DNA of 64,000 nt from Alcaligenaceae bacterium (GCA_013416445.1 JACCER010000001.1:124001-188000); one strand, 5' to 3'; positions 1 to 7,563 are shown, counted from the first letter of the stretch. The notes: a model not told the origin generated them from the sequence alone. A program made the numbers and translations.

Positions 1-87
1 GCCCACGGACAGCTGGGCGAAGCCAAGAAGATGATCGCAGCAGGGAAGTCGCCAGCCAAGAAGGCGCGATGGGATAGATATACTTAG
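1..87 (+). CDS. C-terminal tail of a gene cut by the left window edge
   Basis: The plus-strand frame starting at base 1 stays open for 28 codons and ends in TAG at 85-87. The visible tail is lysine/alanine-rich (it includes GEAKKMIAAGKSPAKKARWDRY). No start lies in the window, so this can only be the 3' end of a longer ORF. The basic tail is not enough to name a family. It converges on mgtC with only 21 bp between the two stops, which is normal for a real gene end. It could also be a chance open frame. Confidence 0.35.
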   Translation, partial: AHGQLGEAKKMIAAGKSPAKKARWDRYT

Positions 88-108
88 TCTGCGATTGTGG
101 CCTGGTAC

Positions 109-825
109 TTATTCAGATGTACTTAACGCCCAGAATGCTTGATGAATAGACGACTCAGCGTTAAGTAAGTCGATCAGGCGATCCATGTCTTCACCGTTTA
201 TTGATGTCGCCATCAGGGTTGCCTCGATTTCAATTTCCTCCTCGCCAAAGGGGGTAATGTCCAGTTCTGCCAGAGGGTAATTGGCTGATTCTAGAATTTC
301 TTCTAGTGCTGTCATCGCGTGCTGGCGTTGATGACTTGGTGTAATGATATGGATAGTGTTTGTAATTTCACTGGATTCAGTATCAACGGGCAGGCGATTT
401 ATATAATTAACAAAAGGTCGCAGTAGTGTGTTTGCAGCCAATACAAAAAACGTGCCTAGCACCGCCTCTACAACCAGCCCTACTCCTGCACAAGCGCCAA
501 TCGCTGCTGATCCCCACAAAGTGGCGGCGGTATTTAAGCCACGTATACTGCCTTCTTCACGCATAATCACACCGGCCCCTAAAAAACCAACGCCCGATAC
601 GACGTAAGCAATGACGCGAACGGCGCCATCATGACCTGCAATGCGAAAGGCCATGTCAACGAAGATGGCCGCCCCAACAGATACCAGTACGTTGGTACGC
701 AGTCCGGCGGTACGCTGGCGATACTGGCGCTCGAAGCCGATAATGGAGCCCATAATGAAGGCGGTGGTCAGGCTGACCAAGGTGTCGGCGATTTCAAGTA
801 ATTGGATATTGGCGAAGGCTTTCAT
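109..825 (-). CDS. mgtC: MgtC/SapB family inner-membrane protein
   Basis: A 238-residue protein with the MgtC arrangement: a hydrophobic N-terminal half with about five membrane helices (residues 10-140) and a soluble ACT-like C-terminal domain (about 155-236). Family signatures are visible: GFERQYRQRTAGLRTN near the start and GVGFLGAGVI in the middle. MgtC proteins support survival at low magnesium, and in pathogens modulate the F1Fo ATP synthase; which role applies here is unknown. It is the last gene of a minus-strand magnesium cluster, 90 bp after mgtE. The bases before the ATG (AAATATTGAAAAACA) contain no clear Shine-Dalgarno sequence, and a perfect 12-bp hairpin lies 32-60 bp upstream. 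This suggests translation coupled to, or gated by, the leader. Confidence 0.9.
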   Translation of the reverse strand: MKAFANIQLLEIADTLVSLTTAFIMGSIIGFERQYRQRTAGLRTNVLVSVGAAIFVDMAFRIAGHDGAVRVIAYVVSGVGFLGAGVIMREEGSIRGLNTAATLWGSAAIGACAGVGLVVEAVLGTFFVLAANTLLRPFVNYINRLPVDTESSEITNTIHIITPSHQRQHAMTALEEILESANYPLAELDITPFGEEEIEIEATLMATSINGEDMDRLIDLLNAESSIHQAFWALSTSE

Positions 826-856
826 TGTTTTTCAATATTTATGTGGTTTGGTCGAT

Positions 857-885
857 GCACATGCACAGGAACTCTGTGCATGTGC
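857..885. promoter_or_regulatory. perfect hairpin between mgtE and mgtC
   Basis: GCACATGCACAG (857-868) and CTGTGCATGTGC (874-885) form a perfect 12-bp stem with a 5-base loop. It sits in the 90-bp gap between the mgtE stop and the mgtC start. No T-run follows it on either strand, so it is not a canonical intrinsic terminator. It may be a regulatory or mRNA-processing hairpin for mgtC, or a protein-binding palindrome. Confidence 0.5.
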
Positions 886-915
886 TCCTGACCCAGGGCG
901 ATTAACCTTATGTCT

Positions 916-2271
916 TTAGACGGCGTCTGGCAGTACCAGCATCAGGTTGGCGATATTGAAGTAAATCAACACGCCGACGCCGTCGCAAATGGAAGTAATT
1001 AGTGGTGCACTGGCCGATGCGGGATCAAGTTTGAATCGCGTAAGTAAAAAGGGCAGCAACATGCCGATAACACTACCGACGAGGACGATGATGACCATAG
1101 TGATGGAGACAACCAATGCCACTTCAGGCCCCGCCCTGACAAAGCCTATCAGGGAGACGGCAAGCGCCATGCTTAAACCCAATAGCAGGGCGACGACTAT
1201 TTCCTTTCCTAGCATTTGTACCCAGTCTTTAGCAACGATCTCACCCGTTGCCATTGCACGAACCATTAGCGTCGCGCTTTGCGAACCGGCGTTACCGCCA
1301 CTGTCGACCAGCAGAGGTAAAAAGAACACCAAGGCGACCAGACTTTCGATCAGGCTTTCAAAGTGGGCAATCCCCGCTCCGGAAAAAATGTTGCCGAATA
1401 CCAAAATGACCAGCCAGCCTACGCGGGTACGGTATAGCGCACCTATGCTGGCGTCTTTAAGGGAAACGGCAAGACGGCCTACGGCACCGAGCCTGAGCTG
1501 GTCGTCTGTGCTTTCTTCTTGGGTTACGTCTAATGCATCGTCGTGCGTGACGATGCCCACCATCTGACCCGCCTCGTTAACCACAGGAACGGCAATCAGG
1601 TCATAGTGGGCGATCTGACGTGTTGCTTCAGTACGTGGTGCATGAGCCTGAGACTGAATGACTTCTTTTACCATGATCTGTTCGATCATCATGGTCGGTA
1701 CGGCAAGTATCAGATCACGCAGCGACAGAGTCCCTACCAGATGGCGGCTCTGGTCCAGGACGTAAGCCTGATAAATGGTTTCCATGTCGGGAGCTTCCAG
1801 CCGGATAGTGTCCAGTGCCTGGGCAACCGTCTGGTCAGCTTGTAGCGCGACGTAAGCGGAGGTCATGACGGAGCCGACTGTCCCTTCGGGGTAGCTGGCA
1901 AGCTGGCGGATATCTTCACGTTCAGCATGTGCTAGTCCAGGCAGCAAGGCCTGGCGTTCGGATTCGCTTAGTCGGTTGTATAAGTCGGCGCGCTCGTCGT
2001 GTTCCATGGCCTCGAATAGCAAGGCCAACTCCTTGCGACTCATCAGGCGTGCCATGTCGGCCTGCGTGGATGGGCGTAAGTGTCCGAAGACGGAGGCTTT
2101 ACGATTTGTGCTCAGGGTCGAGAGCAGCTTCCATGCCGCGGTCAGTGGTGTTGCATTCAGCACGGAGGCGGCGTCTACGGCAGGTATGTCGTTAAGTAGT
2201 ACAGTGCCAGTGGTGTAGTCTTTTTGATCAATATGGTGTTGCAGACGAAGTGTTAGTGTGTCTAGGGTCAT
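916..2271 (-). CDS. mgtE: MgtE magnesium transporter
   Basis: A 451-residue Mg2+ channel/transporter of the MgtE family. Order of parts: N-terminal superhelical MgtE_N domain (about 30-130), paired CBS domains (about 135-255), and five transmembrane helices at the C-terminus with the ion-pore signature PLLVDSGGNAGSQSA (about residues 320-335). In the family the cytosolic N and CBS domains bind Mg2+ and close the pore when Mg2+ is plentiful. Length is normal. The ATG has a good ribosome site (AAGGA, 6 bases upstream). It lies between the mgtA'-porin gene and mgtC on the same strand, so Mg2+ import is the theme of the locus. Confidence 0.95.
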   Translation of the reverse strand: MTLDTLTLRLQHHIDQKDYTTGTVLLNDIPAVDAASVLNATPLTAAWKLLSTLSTNRKASVFGHLRPSTQADMARLMSRKELALLFEAMEHDERADLYNRLSESERQALLPGLAHAEREDIRQLASYPEGTVGSVMTSAYVALQADQTVAQALDTIRLEAPDMETIYQAYVLDQSRHLVGTLSLRDLILAVPTMMIEQIMVKEVIQSQAHAPRTEATRQIAHYDLIAVPVVNEAGQMVGIVTHDDALDVTQEESTDDQLRLGAVGRLAVSLKDASIGALYRTRVGWLVILVFGNIFSGAGIAHFESLIESLVALVFFLPLLVDSGGNAGSQSATLMVRAMATGEIVAKDWVQMLGKEIVVALLLGLSMALAVSLIGFVRAGPEVALVVSITMVIIVLVGSVIGMLLPFLLTRFKLDPASASAPLITSICDGVGVLIYFNIANLMLVLPDAV

Positions 2272-2356
2272 GGGTGTTCCTTGTTATTGATGGGGCTGAA
2301 ATGGCGTAGTAAAGGGTGGCTGACGACTGGCGCCGCCAACAGAAAGTTCGGTCAAG

Positions 2357-4069
2357 CTAGAAGTGATGAGTGAGTCCAGCTGCAATCCGGTTGACTGTTG
2401 GGTTGTCTGCCGCGAATGTGTCGCCCATTGAAAAGTTGCGCCCGCCTGCGGCAAACGTATACACGCTGGTGCGTGGCGACAGTTCATAGACGTAGCCTAA
2501 CGAATAGGTCTGGACTTTTTTGGCGCGTTCGCCCGTGCTGCACCATGTCCAGTCAGGGCTGGCGATCGACCATTGCGCTAACGCACGGCCCGGGCCTAAT
2601 GGCAGCGACGCCCCCAGAAACCAGGCGTCGACTCGGCCGCCTTGGACGAATTCCATGGGGCCCGCCCCTGAAATACCGACTTCGCTGAAATCGCCGGTAG
2701 TCGTATCCCCGCCGTTCAGTCCGACAAAGCCGTTACTTTGGCGGGACCAGCCTGCTGCCAACTTGATGACCTCGAAGTCGTAGCTTGCTCCAAGCTGCCA
2801 TGCTTGGGCTGAGTAGCTCCCGCGTACGCCGTCGCGGCCTGGCAGCATGCGGTCATAGGTCAGCGTCGCGTAGAGCGGCCCGTCCTCATAACGCAGGCCG
2901 GCACTCAGTGCACGCGCGTTATGGCTGGTTTGAAAATGTTCGCCCTCGTTGGCATTGAAACTGTAGCTGAGTCCAGCTTGAAGGCCCGATAGCTTGGGGG
3001 TTAGGTAGCTGATGGTATTGGATAACTGGTAATTATCAGAGGCTTTGAATAGGGCCCCCAGTCCGAAGTCCGCCCATGAGGCGATTTCCAGTTCGTCGCC
3101 GAACCGCTGGCCTATAGGGTGTTGGCGACCCAGGCGGAATTCGCCCAGCTCATCGTGTCCGATGCCTATCCACGCGGCATAGTTGAATAGGCGGTCTTCA
3201 TCTTCCAGTGATCCGGTAGATGGGTCAAAGCCGCTTTCCAGGGTGAAGCTTGCTGTAAACCCGTTAGCGAGCGCTTCGGAACCACGCAATCCCCAGAGCG
3301 AGTCAGTTTGGCCGCCGCTTAATGTGCCGATCAGGTGATCTCCACCAGAAACACGGGTCCAACCTATGCCGGTATCCACAGTCCCATAAAGAGATACCCT
3401 CTCTTGGGCTTGAGCGGGCGCTGCGTTTAAAAGCAAGCCCGAGCAGACGATTGCAGTTGCTACTCGGCGCGCTGGACGCAGTAATGAGAAGTAGTCGGCG
3501 GACACGGCGAGCATGGCTGCAATGGCATCTTCGGCTTCGGAGCCAAGGCAGGTCGATGGTCCGGTTCCCACGACAACAGCTGTGGCTGTCCCGTTGATGA
3601 CCTGGGCACCCATGAGGCAGACATTGGGTAGGGTGTCTGGCGCGGGTTGATCGACAAGGAAGCTATCCGAGTCGATAAGTCGAATGTCGGCAGGAATAAG
3701 GTCGCCTGACTTCAAAGTGATGATGTCGCCTGCTACAAGCGAGCGAATAGTGACTTCACGCTCTATGGGAAAGGCTGATAGCGTGGCGCGACGTCGCATG
3801 ACAGCAGGTTGTTGTAGCGACAATTGCCGGTCAGTGTGTTTGTCAACGCGGCGTATAAGCTTATCGAGAGCAATCTTGTTAGGACCATTGCGGGTTAAAC
3901 GCTGTAGTGCATCGGCCTGAACTAACCCGTTAAGGTCGGCTTTTAACTCGTGTAGCACCGCGTTAAGAGAATGCCAGGCGTAGTGCACAATGGGTAAGCG
4001 TGAGTCATTGTGAAAAGTTGACGTTTTTGCGATATCCCCGTAGCGGAGTTGTTGCGTTATCTTTTTCAT
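2357..4069 (-). CDS. chimera: MgtA P-type ATPase N-terminal fragment fused in frame to an outer-membrane porin
   Basis: A single open frame of 570 codons from the ATG at 4069, which has AGGA 8 bases upstream; an earlier in-frame ATG is at 4096. Codons 1 to about 175 look like the start of a magnesium-transporting P-type ATPase: cation-ATPase N-domain (LTRNGPNKIA) and part of the actuator domain (LVAGDIITLKSGDLIPADIR, then a VCLMGAQVINGTATAVVVGTG stretch). The TGES loop, all membrane helices and the phosphorylation DKTGT site are absent. The frame then continues without a stop into a typical Gram-negative porin: signal-like segment ending NAAPAQA, mature start QERVSLYGTVDTGIGW, 16-strand-barrel-like length (about 350 residues) and terminal aromatic HHF. 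If translation starts at 4069 the signal sequence is internal. The ATG at 3514 would give a normal 385-residue precursor, though no strong Shine-Dalgarno precedes it. Confidence 0.75.
   Translation of the reverse strand: MKKITQQLRYGDIAKTSTFHNDSRLPIVHYAWHSLNAVLHELKADLNGLVQADALQRLTRNGPNKIALDKLIRRVDKHTDRQLSLQQPAVMRRRATLSAFPIEREVTIRSLVAGDIITLKSGDLIPADIRLIDSDSFLVDQPAPDTLPNVCLMGAQVINGTATAVVVGTGPSTCLGSEAEDAIAAMLAVSADYFSLLRPARRVATAIVCSGLLLNAAPAQAQERVSLYGTVDTGIGWTRVSGGDHLIGTLSGGQTDSLWGLRGSEALANGFTASFTLESGFDPSTGSLEDEDRLFNYAAWIGIGHDELGEFRLGRQHPIGQRFGDELEIASWADFGLGALFKASDNYQLSNTISYLTPKLSGLQAGLSYSFNANEGEHFQTSHNARALSAGLRYEDGPLYATLTYDRMLPGRDGVRGSYSAQAWQLGASYDFEVIKLAAGWSRQSNGFVGLNGGDTTTGDFSEVGISGAGPMEFVQGGRVDAWFLGASLPLGPGRALAQWSIASPDWTWCSTGERAKKVQTYSLGYVYELSPRTSVYTFAAGGRNFSMGDTFAADNPTVNRIAAGLTHHF
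3515..4069 (-). pseudogene. mgtA: mgtA remnant (5' part of a Mg2+-ATPase gene)
   Basis: This is the ATPase-derived part of the chimera. It keeps the gene start, ribosome site and upstream region of an mgtA-like gene, but only a collapsed actuator domain: the LFVAQ-like motif (SFLVDQ) runs almost directly into VCLMGAQVINGTA, with the TGES loop gone. More than 700 residues of a normal MgtA (about 900) are missing. It cannot be a pump. The remaining sequence may act only as a transcriptional and translational leader for the porin. Confidence 0.65.
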
Positions 4070-4199
4070 TAGATACATCCTGATGCGCCTGAGCACGGAC
4101 AGGAGATCCAGCCTTTTATTATTTAGGCAACAGAACGCTCCGCCGGCTCAAGTTAGTCCTTGATCGGTTAAAGAAATAGCTGGTGTTGGTGTTGGTGTT

Positions 4200-4233
4200 G
4201 CTTGCTGGCCGCTTAATCAGGTGGCCAGCAAGC
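4200..4233. promoter_or_regulatory. perfect 11-bp inverted repeat upstream of the mgtA remnant
   Basis: GCTTGCTGGCC (4200-4210) and GGCCAGCAAGC (4223-4233) pair perfectly around a 12-base loop. Immediately left is a triple GGTGTT repeat (about 4182-4200). The stem lies in the leader between the 4309-4830 gene and the mgtA'-porin start (4069). No U-run follows, so attenuation or an RNA switch is possible but unproven. Confidence 0.45.
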
Positions 4234-4308
4234 GGCATCTCGTTGCCGTCTTCGTCCATGACGTTTCCTTTCTGGTGAGTTATTTATCGTGTCTGTCATT
4301 AGCACACA

Positions 4309-4830
4309 CTATCGAAATAGCGCGCTGTGTTCTGTGGAGCGTGAGGTCGATTGCTCTTCAGACCAATCAAAAGCTTCAGACGAGCACGGTGGTTCGGATA
4401 GCAGCCACGCCCACAATGGTTGGGAAGGAGGGCGCCGGATAGCATTCAATTTTCGGTTATCGGTCTTCGGGGCAAGTGCGGGTTGCGTTGTGGAACCCAC
4501 GGATACAGTCGGATGGAATAACTCTAGCTTGAGACTTGTCATGGGTATTTTATTGGTGGCGCGAATAACTCGTTGTAGAAATTGAGTCGATAGACTATCT
4601 GTGGTGCTGAATTCGGCTTGCAATAAACGAGCTTCGTTGTCGACAGGTTTATCCTGTGCGGCGAATCCTACTGCTGGAGTAGATGATTCCTGCCAACGCG
4701 TGAGATGAAGGCCTAGGTCATAGGCGGCCGCACGCAATGCGGCATATACCTGGTTGATGTGATCCGGTGCCGCCACCAAAGAAATACGATGGCGTCGCGT
4801 TGATGAGAATGGCGAATGAGTCATGAACAT
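4309..4830 (-). CDS. small protein resembling a free-standing MgtC C-terminal (ACT-like) domain
   Basis: A 173-residue soluble protein with a convincing start: ATG at 4830 preceded by AGAAGGAGATCATC. No membrane segments. Residues about 15-105 have the alternating pattern of the MgtC C-terminal domain: a strand (HRISLVAAP), a helix (HINQVYAALRAAAYDLGL), a strand and helix (LLQAEFSTTDSLSTQFLQRVIRATN), and a last strand (TSLKLELF). The final 60 residues are low-complexity and may be disordered. The neighbouring 5085-5432 gene has the same plan. The likeness to MgtC is my pattern reading, not a database hit. Its place directly upstream of the mgtA remnant suggests a role in Mg2+ homeostasis or its regulation. 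Confidence 0.6.
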   Translation of the reverse strand: MFMTHSPFSSTRRHRISLVAAPDHINQVYAALRAAAYDLGLHLTRWQESSTPAVGFAAQDKPVDNEARLLQAEFSTTDSLSTQFLQRVIRATNKIPMTSLKLELFHPTVSVGSTTQPALAPKTDNRKLNAIRRPPSQPLWAWLLSEPPCSSEAFDWSEEQSTSRSTEHSALFR

Positions 4831-4900
4831 GATGATCTCCTTCTAATGTACGCAGCCGCATTGCGTGTTGCGTTACGTTGTCTACGGGTGCGACTATCCC

Positions 4901-4920
4901 TCAGTGGCTTGCGCCACTGA
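4901..4920. promoter_or_regulatory. hairpin in the leader of the 4309-4830 gene
   Basis: TCAGTGGC TTGC GCCACTGA is a perfect 8-bp stem with a 4-base loop, 71-90 bp upstream of the start codon at 4830. No T-run follows on the minus strand. The rest of 4831-5084 shows no other feature. Confidence 0.4.
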
Positions 4921-5084
4921 ACGATAATCCTTCTGGGTAGGCTTTATAGGCTGGCCGTGCCCGTTTTTAAGTGGTTATTCTCAAATGTCAGAGCAATGGA
5001 CGAGTGCCGGGCCAAGTGGGTTGCCGTCGCGGCTCAGGGTCTTCTGGCATGGCGCTCTCCTATGGATTGTTTATCAAAACGCTT

Positions 5085-5432
5085 TCAGGCGGGTAGCGCG
5101 GCGACGGTACTTCTTGCTGCGCTTTCCACATGAATCCGACGTATATCAGGACTTTGACCCAGCCGTAGCGCCAGGGCGTTCAACCTTGGGCGAAGATGAG
5201 GGGGGCACTCTAGCATTACGGACGTGCTAGCCAAATGCTCAGTATCAGCACGAGAAACATATACTCGCGAAATAGGGACATCTAAGGCCTGCAGCTCGTG
5301 GTAGAGCTGTTTACGTATCGTGTTAAGCATCGTGCTTAAGCTGATAATGGTCAGCCGATAGGTGGTGGGTCGCGTGTCGTTCTGGGCTGCGCTCGAACGG
5401 TGCAGCCATTGTAATAGTTTGATGATGCGCAT
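5085..5432 (-). CDS. 115-residue protein with an MgtC-like ACT domain
   Basis: The ATG at 5432 is chosen because AAGGAGATAACT stands directly before it; the frame runs open farther upstream but without a better start. The product is 115 residues and soluble. It has a single alpha/beta domain: TYRLTIISLS, helix LNTIRKQLYHELQAL, strand ISRVYVSRAD, strand STSVMLECP, helix LRPRLNALALRLGQ, strand IRRIHVES. This order and the closing hydrophobic strand match the regulatory C-terminal domain of MgtC and its partner at 4309-4830. Function is unknown. It is the first gene of the minus-strand magnesium cluster, with a long leader upstream. Confidence 0.6.
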   Translation of the reverse strand: MRIIKLLQWLHRSSAAQNDTRPTTYRLTIISLSTMLNTIRKQLYHELQALDVPISRVYVSRADTEHLASTSVMLECPPHLRPRLNALALRLGQSPDIRRIHVESAARSTVAALPA

Positions 5433-5941
5433 AGTTATCTCCTTGAAAAGCGGAGAAAACGGTGATGAATCCACAAGCATGCGCCGCCTTTTATCTATGT
5501 GTCGATGGCACGCGAACGTACAGCGCCAACGGGCATAGCTAAAAATGCGATAAAAATGAATGGGGTTTAAGCGAGCAACTGACTGTTGCCCGGGGCCTAC
5601 CACATCCTGGCTTAGCAGGATGTGACAGAAAAGAGGTTTCTGTTGGTCCTGCTAGGCGGCGCGTGCGATCTTAGATCGACTACATCCGTCTGTGTCCACA
5701 ATTAACCTCTAAACGTTGAAAACAGAGGGAGTATATATCAAAATGTGGGCGTGTAGTTAGATAAAGACTGATTTTAGTCAATTATGGATATTCCGTATTG
5801 GTTCGCAATCTCGTTCAATGTCATTAAGACCGGATATCATCTATTACGCTAGGTAATGGCGCATCGACAATGCCTGCAATGTTGGCTGACGATAACTCGT
5901 ACCCCGAGGATGTTCTTGCAGGTAACGATTGTCCTTTTAGT
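5433..5941 (-). promoter_or_regulatory. non-coding leader/promoter region of the magnesium cluster
   Basis: About 500 bp without a supported gene. Reading on the minus strand toward the start at 5432 it contains a long hairpin at 5610-5657: outer arms TAGCAGGA/TCCTGCTA (11 pairs counting one G-T), an internal loop, inner arms ACAGAAA/TTTCTGT. A smaller stem, GCAAC/GTTGC, is at 5575-5589. The 5700-5830 part is AT-rich and could hold the promoter. I do not recognise the M-box or enterobacterial mgtA leader consensus, nor a clean PhoP direct repeat. Confidence 0.4.
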
Positions 5942-6309
5942 TTATTTCATGGGCAGTTTCGAGCCTGCTTCCTTGTAAAGCTCTGCAACGAACTCGTACG
6001 CCTCAGCCACTTCTTCCAACCCGGACCGCGTAGTGAGATCAAGGCAAAGCTTCGGTCAAGGATGGTTCCGACGGCGTCAGGTTCCTTGATTTTTGATTTG
6101 ACGTTGCCGGTCATTGCCCACTCGTAGGCTCGCAGCGGATCGTTTTGCCAGAAATAGATCCCGTGGCCGAGCCATTCGTAACGTCCGGCACTGTGTTTCA
6201 GGTGCTTGGTTGGTTCTGCAATGAGTGCTTCGACCGTCTGACGTTCCGTCCCGTGGAAACCCAGGACGAAAGACGGCTGCGATTGATATAAGATCCAGGA
6301 ACTATCCAC
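5942..6309 (-). pseudogene. frameshifted ADP-ribosyltransferase-like toxin gene
   Basis: The frame from the GTG at 6309 encodes LGFHGTERQTVEALIAE and YEWLGHGIYFWQNDPLRAYEWA, then AVGTILD. These match a recurring family of predicted PARP/ADP-ribosyltransferase-like proteins (GYHG...YDWLGxGIYFWExxPxRA) often found in toxin-antitoxin settings. After AVGTILDRSF the frame becomes nonsense. Reading one base over gives CLDLTTRSGLEEVAEAYEFV and AELYKEAGSKLPMK up to TAA at 5942-5944, the expected continuation. One base seems to be missing in the A-run at 6046-6048. The 3' end also looks shorter than usual for the family. Family naming is from memory of the motif. Confidence 0.6.
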
Positions 6310-6319
6310 GGATCAGCTC

Positions 6320-6952
6320 TTGGCCGTTCACTACGTTCGGGCGGGCTGGCTTGTGCGTCTGGCGCGAGGGGTATACGGTCGGCCGAACGATACCGTAGCC
6401 TTGCATCCCAGCCTTTTGCTGTTGCAGCGTCGGTTCAAGGGGCTGCATGTTGGGGGCAAGTCAGTGCTCGACTGGTATGGCGTGCGGCAGTATGTGTCGC
6501 AGCAGCCGGTACCGCACTTGTATGGCTGGACGGCAGGGCGTCTGCCTGTGTGGTTCACCGAGCGTTTTCCGGCCGAATATCATCGCAAGCGCCTGTTCGA
6601 CGAGCAGCCCAGCGCCTTGCTACACGCGGGCCCCTTCGAGAAGCGCGATAGCGCGCCGCAGGTGTCGGCACCGGAGAGGGCCTTGCTGGAGTTGTTAAGC
6701 GAGGTGGGTGTTCGCCAGCCATTACAAGAAGCCCGCGAACTTCTTGAAAGCACTTACAGCTTGCGTGCCGACGTGCTGCGTGAACTGCTGCAGCGCTGCA
6801 CGAGCGTCAAGACCGTGCGGCTGTGTCTACAACTCGGACGTGAAGCTTCGTTGCCTTGGGCAGCCAAGCTTGATCCGGCTGCACTGCCTACGGGCAGTGA
6901 TCGGCCTTGGGTGTCTCAATCGGTCGATGGCCTGCTGGTGCTTAAACCATGA
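6320..6952 (+). pseudogene. abiEi: 5'-truncated AbiEi-type antitoxin gene
   Basis: The 210 codons from the TTG at 6320 match the antitoxin of type IV AbiE systems: VRAGWLVRLARGVYGRPND (end of the winged-helix domain), then LQRRFKGLHVGGKSVLDWYG and the C-terminal domain. The first 40 or so residues of the DNA-binding domain are lacking. The frame runs upstream only to a TGA at 6284, which already lies inside the antisense toxin remnant, so the gene start was lost at a junction. Its stop overlaps the next gene start as ATGA (6949-6952), the usual translational coupling of AbiEi and AbiEii. A short protein could still be made, but without its complete N-terminal domain it would probably not bind DNA. 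Confidence 0.7.
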
Positions 6953-7214
6953 ATCAAACTTATCTCGACACTGCGCGTTTGCTCACACAAGTCGCGCCGC
7001 TTGTGTTCGTGGATGACACCTTCGCTTTGAAGGGCGGCACGGCGATCAATCTGTTTGCACGTGACATGCCGCGTTGGATCGCCAGCATCCGCGTGACCTG
7101 TTCGACGTGATGCAGCTTTTTGCGCACGAGGGCATCACACCTAGCATCCGACGCGCCTTTGTCGTTTACCTGGGCCAAGAAGTTTGCCGAGCAGGCCGAC
7201 TTGTTGGCCGCTAG
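6949..7214 (+). pseudogene. abiEii: internally deleted AbiEii nucleotidyltransferase toxin gene
   Basis: The ATG at 6949 opens MNQTYLDTARLLTQVAPLVF and FALKGGTAINLFARDMPR, the conserved start of AbiEii toxins (nucleotidyltransferase G-G motif). After DMPR the frame ends at 7110. A second frame from 7080 gives RQHPRDLFDVMQLFAHEGIT and SIRRAFVVYL, the later part of the same family. The middle (roughly 120 or more residues, including the catalytic DxD region) is missing. Homology ends again near 7172. The toxin is dead, so the pair is a relic. Confidence 0.7.
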
Positions 7215-7244
7215 GTTGGCTGCTGTTGTGTGAAAGCAGGCCAC

Positions 7245-7450
7245 GATATGGTCATCTCAATCAGCCCGGTGTCGAGTGCAGGTTGCAGGTAAGCAACTCG
7301 AAAATGCTTGCGATCGTTTAACCCAAGGGCATCCATTAATTCCGTTCGAGTTTGTTCGCCTTGGATCACGGCCAGTAAATCTCTGACTTGGGGGGGGGCA
7401 TCGCCACCACTCATGTCATAATCGACGGCGCTTGGCAAGTACCGCGTTGA
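7245..7450 (-). pseudogene. C-terminal fragment of a Fic or AAA_4-type gene
   Basis: Within an open minus-strand frame (7211-7549) the stretch APPQVRDLLAVIQGEQTRTE, LMDALGLNDRKHFRVAYLQP and ALDTGLIEMTI matches the winged-helix tail found at the end of many Fic-family and AAA_4 (AlbA_2/Schlafen-like) proteins. The usual ending (PDKP...QKYRLT) is replaced at about 7245 by unrelated residues, and nothing recognisable precedes it. It is an orphan domain fragment. Confidence 0.5.
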
Positions 7451-7563
7451 CGTTGTATTTGATTGTTGGTGCTGCGAGCAGCATCGGGGGGAGTCGATCA
7501 TGTCACCATCAGTGGAAAAGATAATTGCCGCCATAGAATAGTTAAGCAAGGAATACCCGTGTA

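Noticed and set aside
5604-5860. M-box or PhoP-box in the leader of the magnesium cluster.
   Set aside because: I compared from memory with both consensus patterns; GTTTAGAGGTTAA near 5703-5716 has the wrong spacing for a PhoP repeat and the M-box core is absent.
7160-7230. Frame with WAKKFAEQADLLAA after the AbiEii remnant, looking like the end of another gene.
   Set aside because: Too short and with no family I can name; could be chance.
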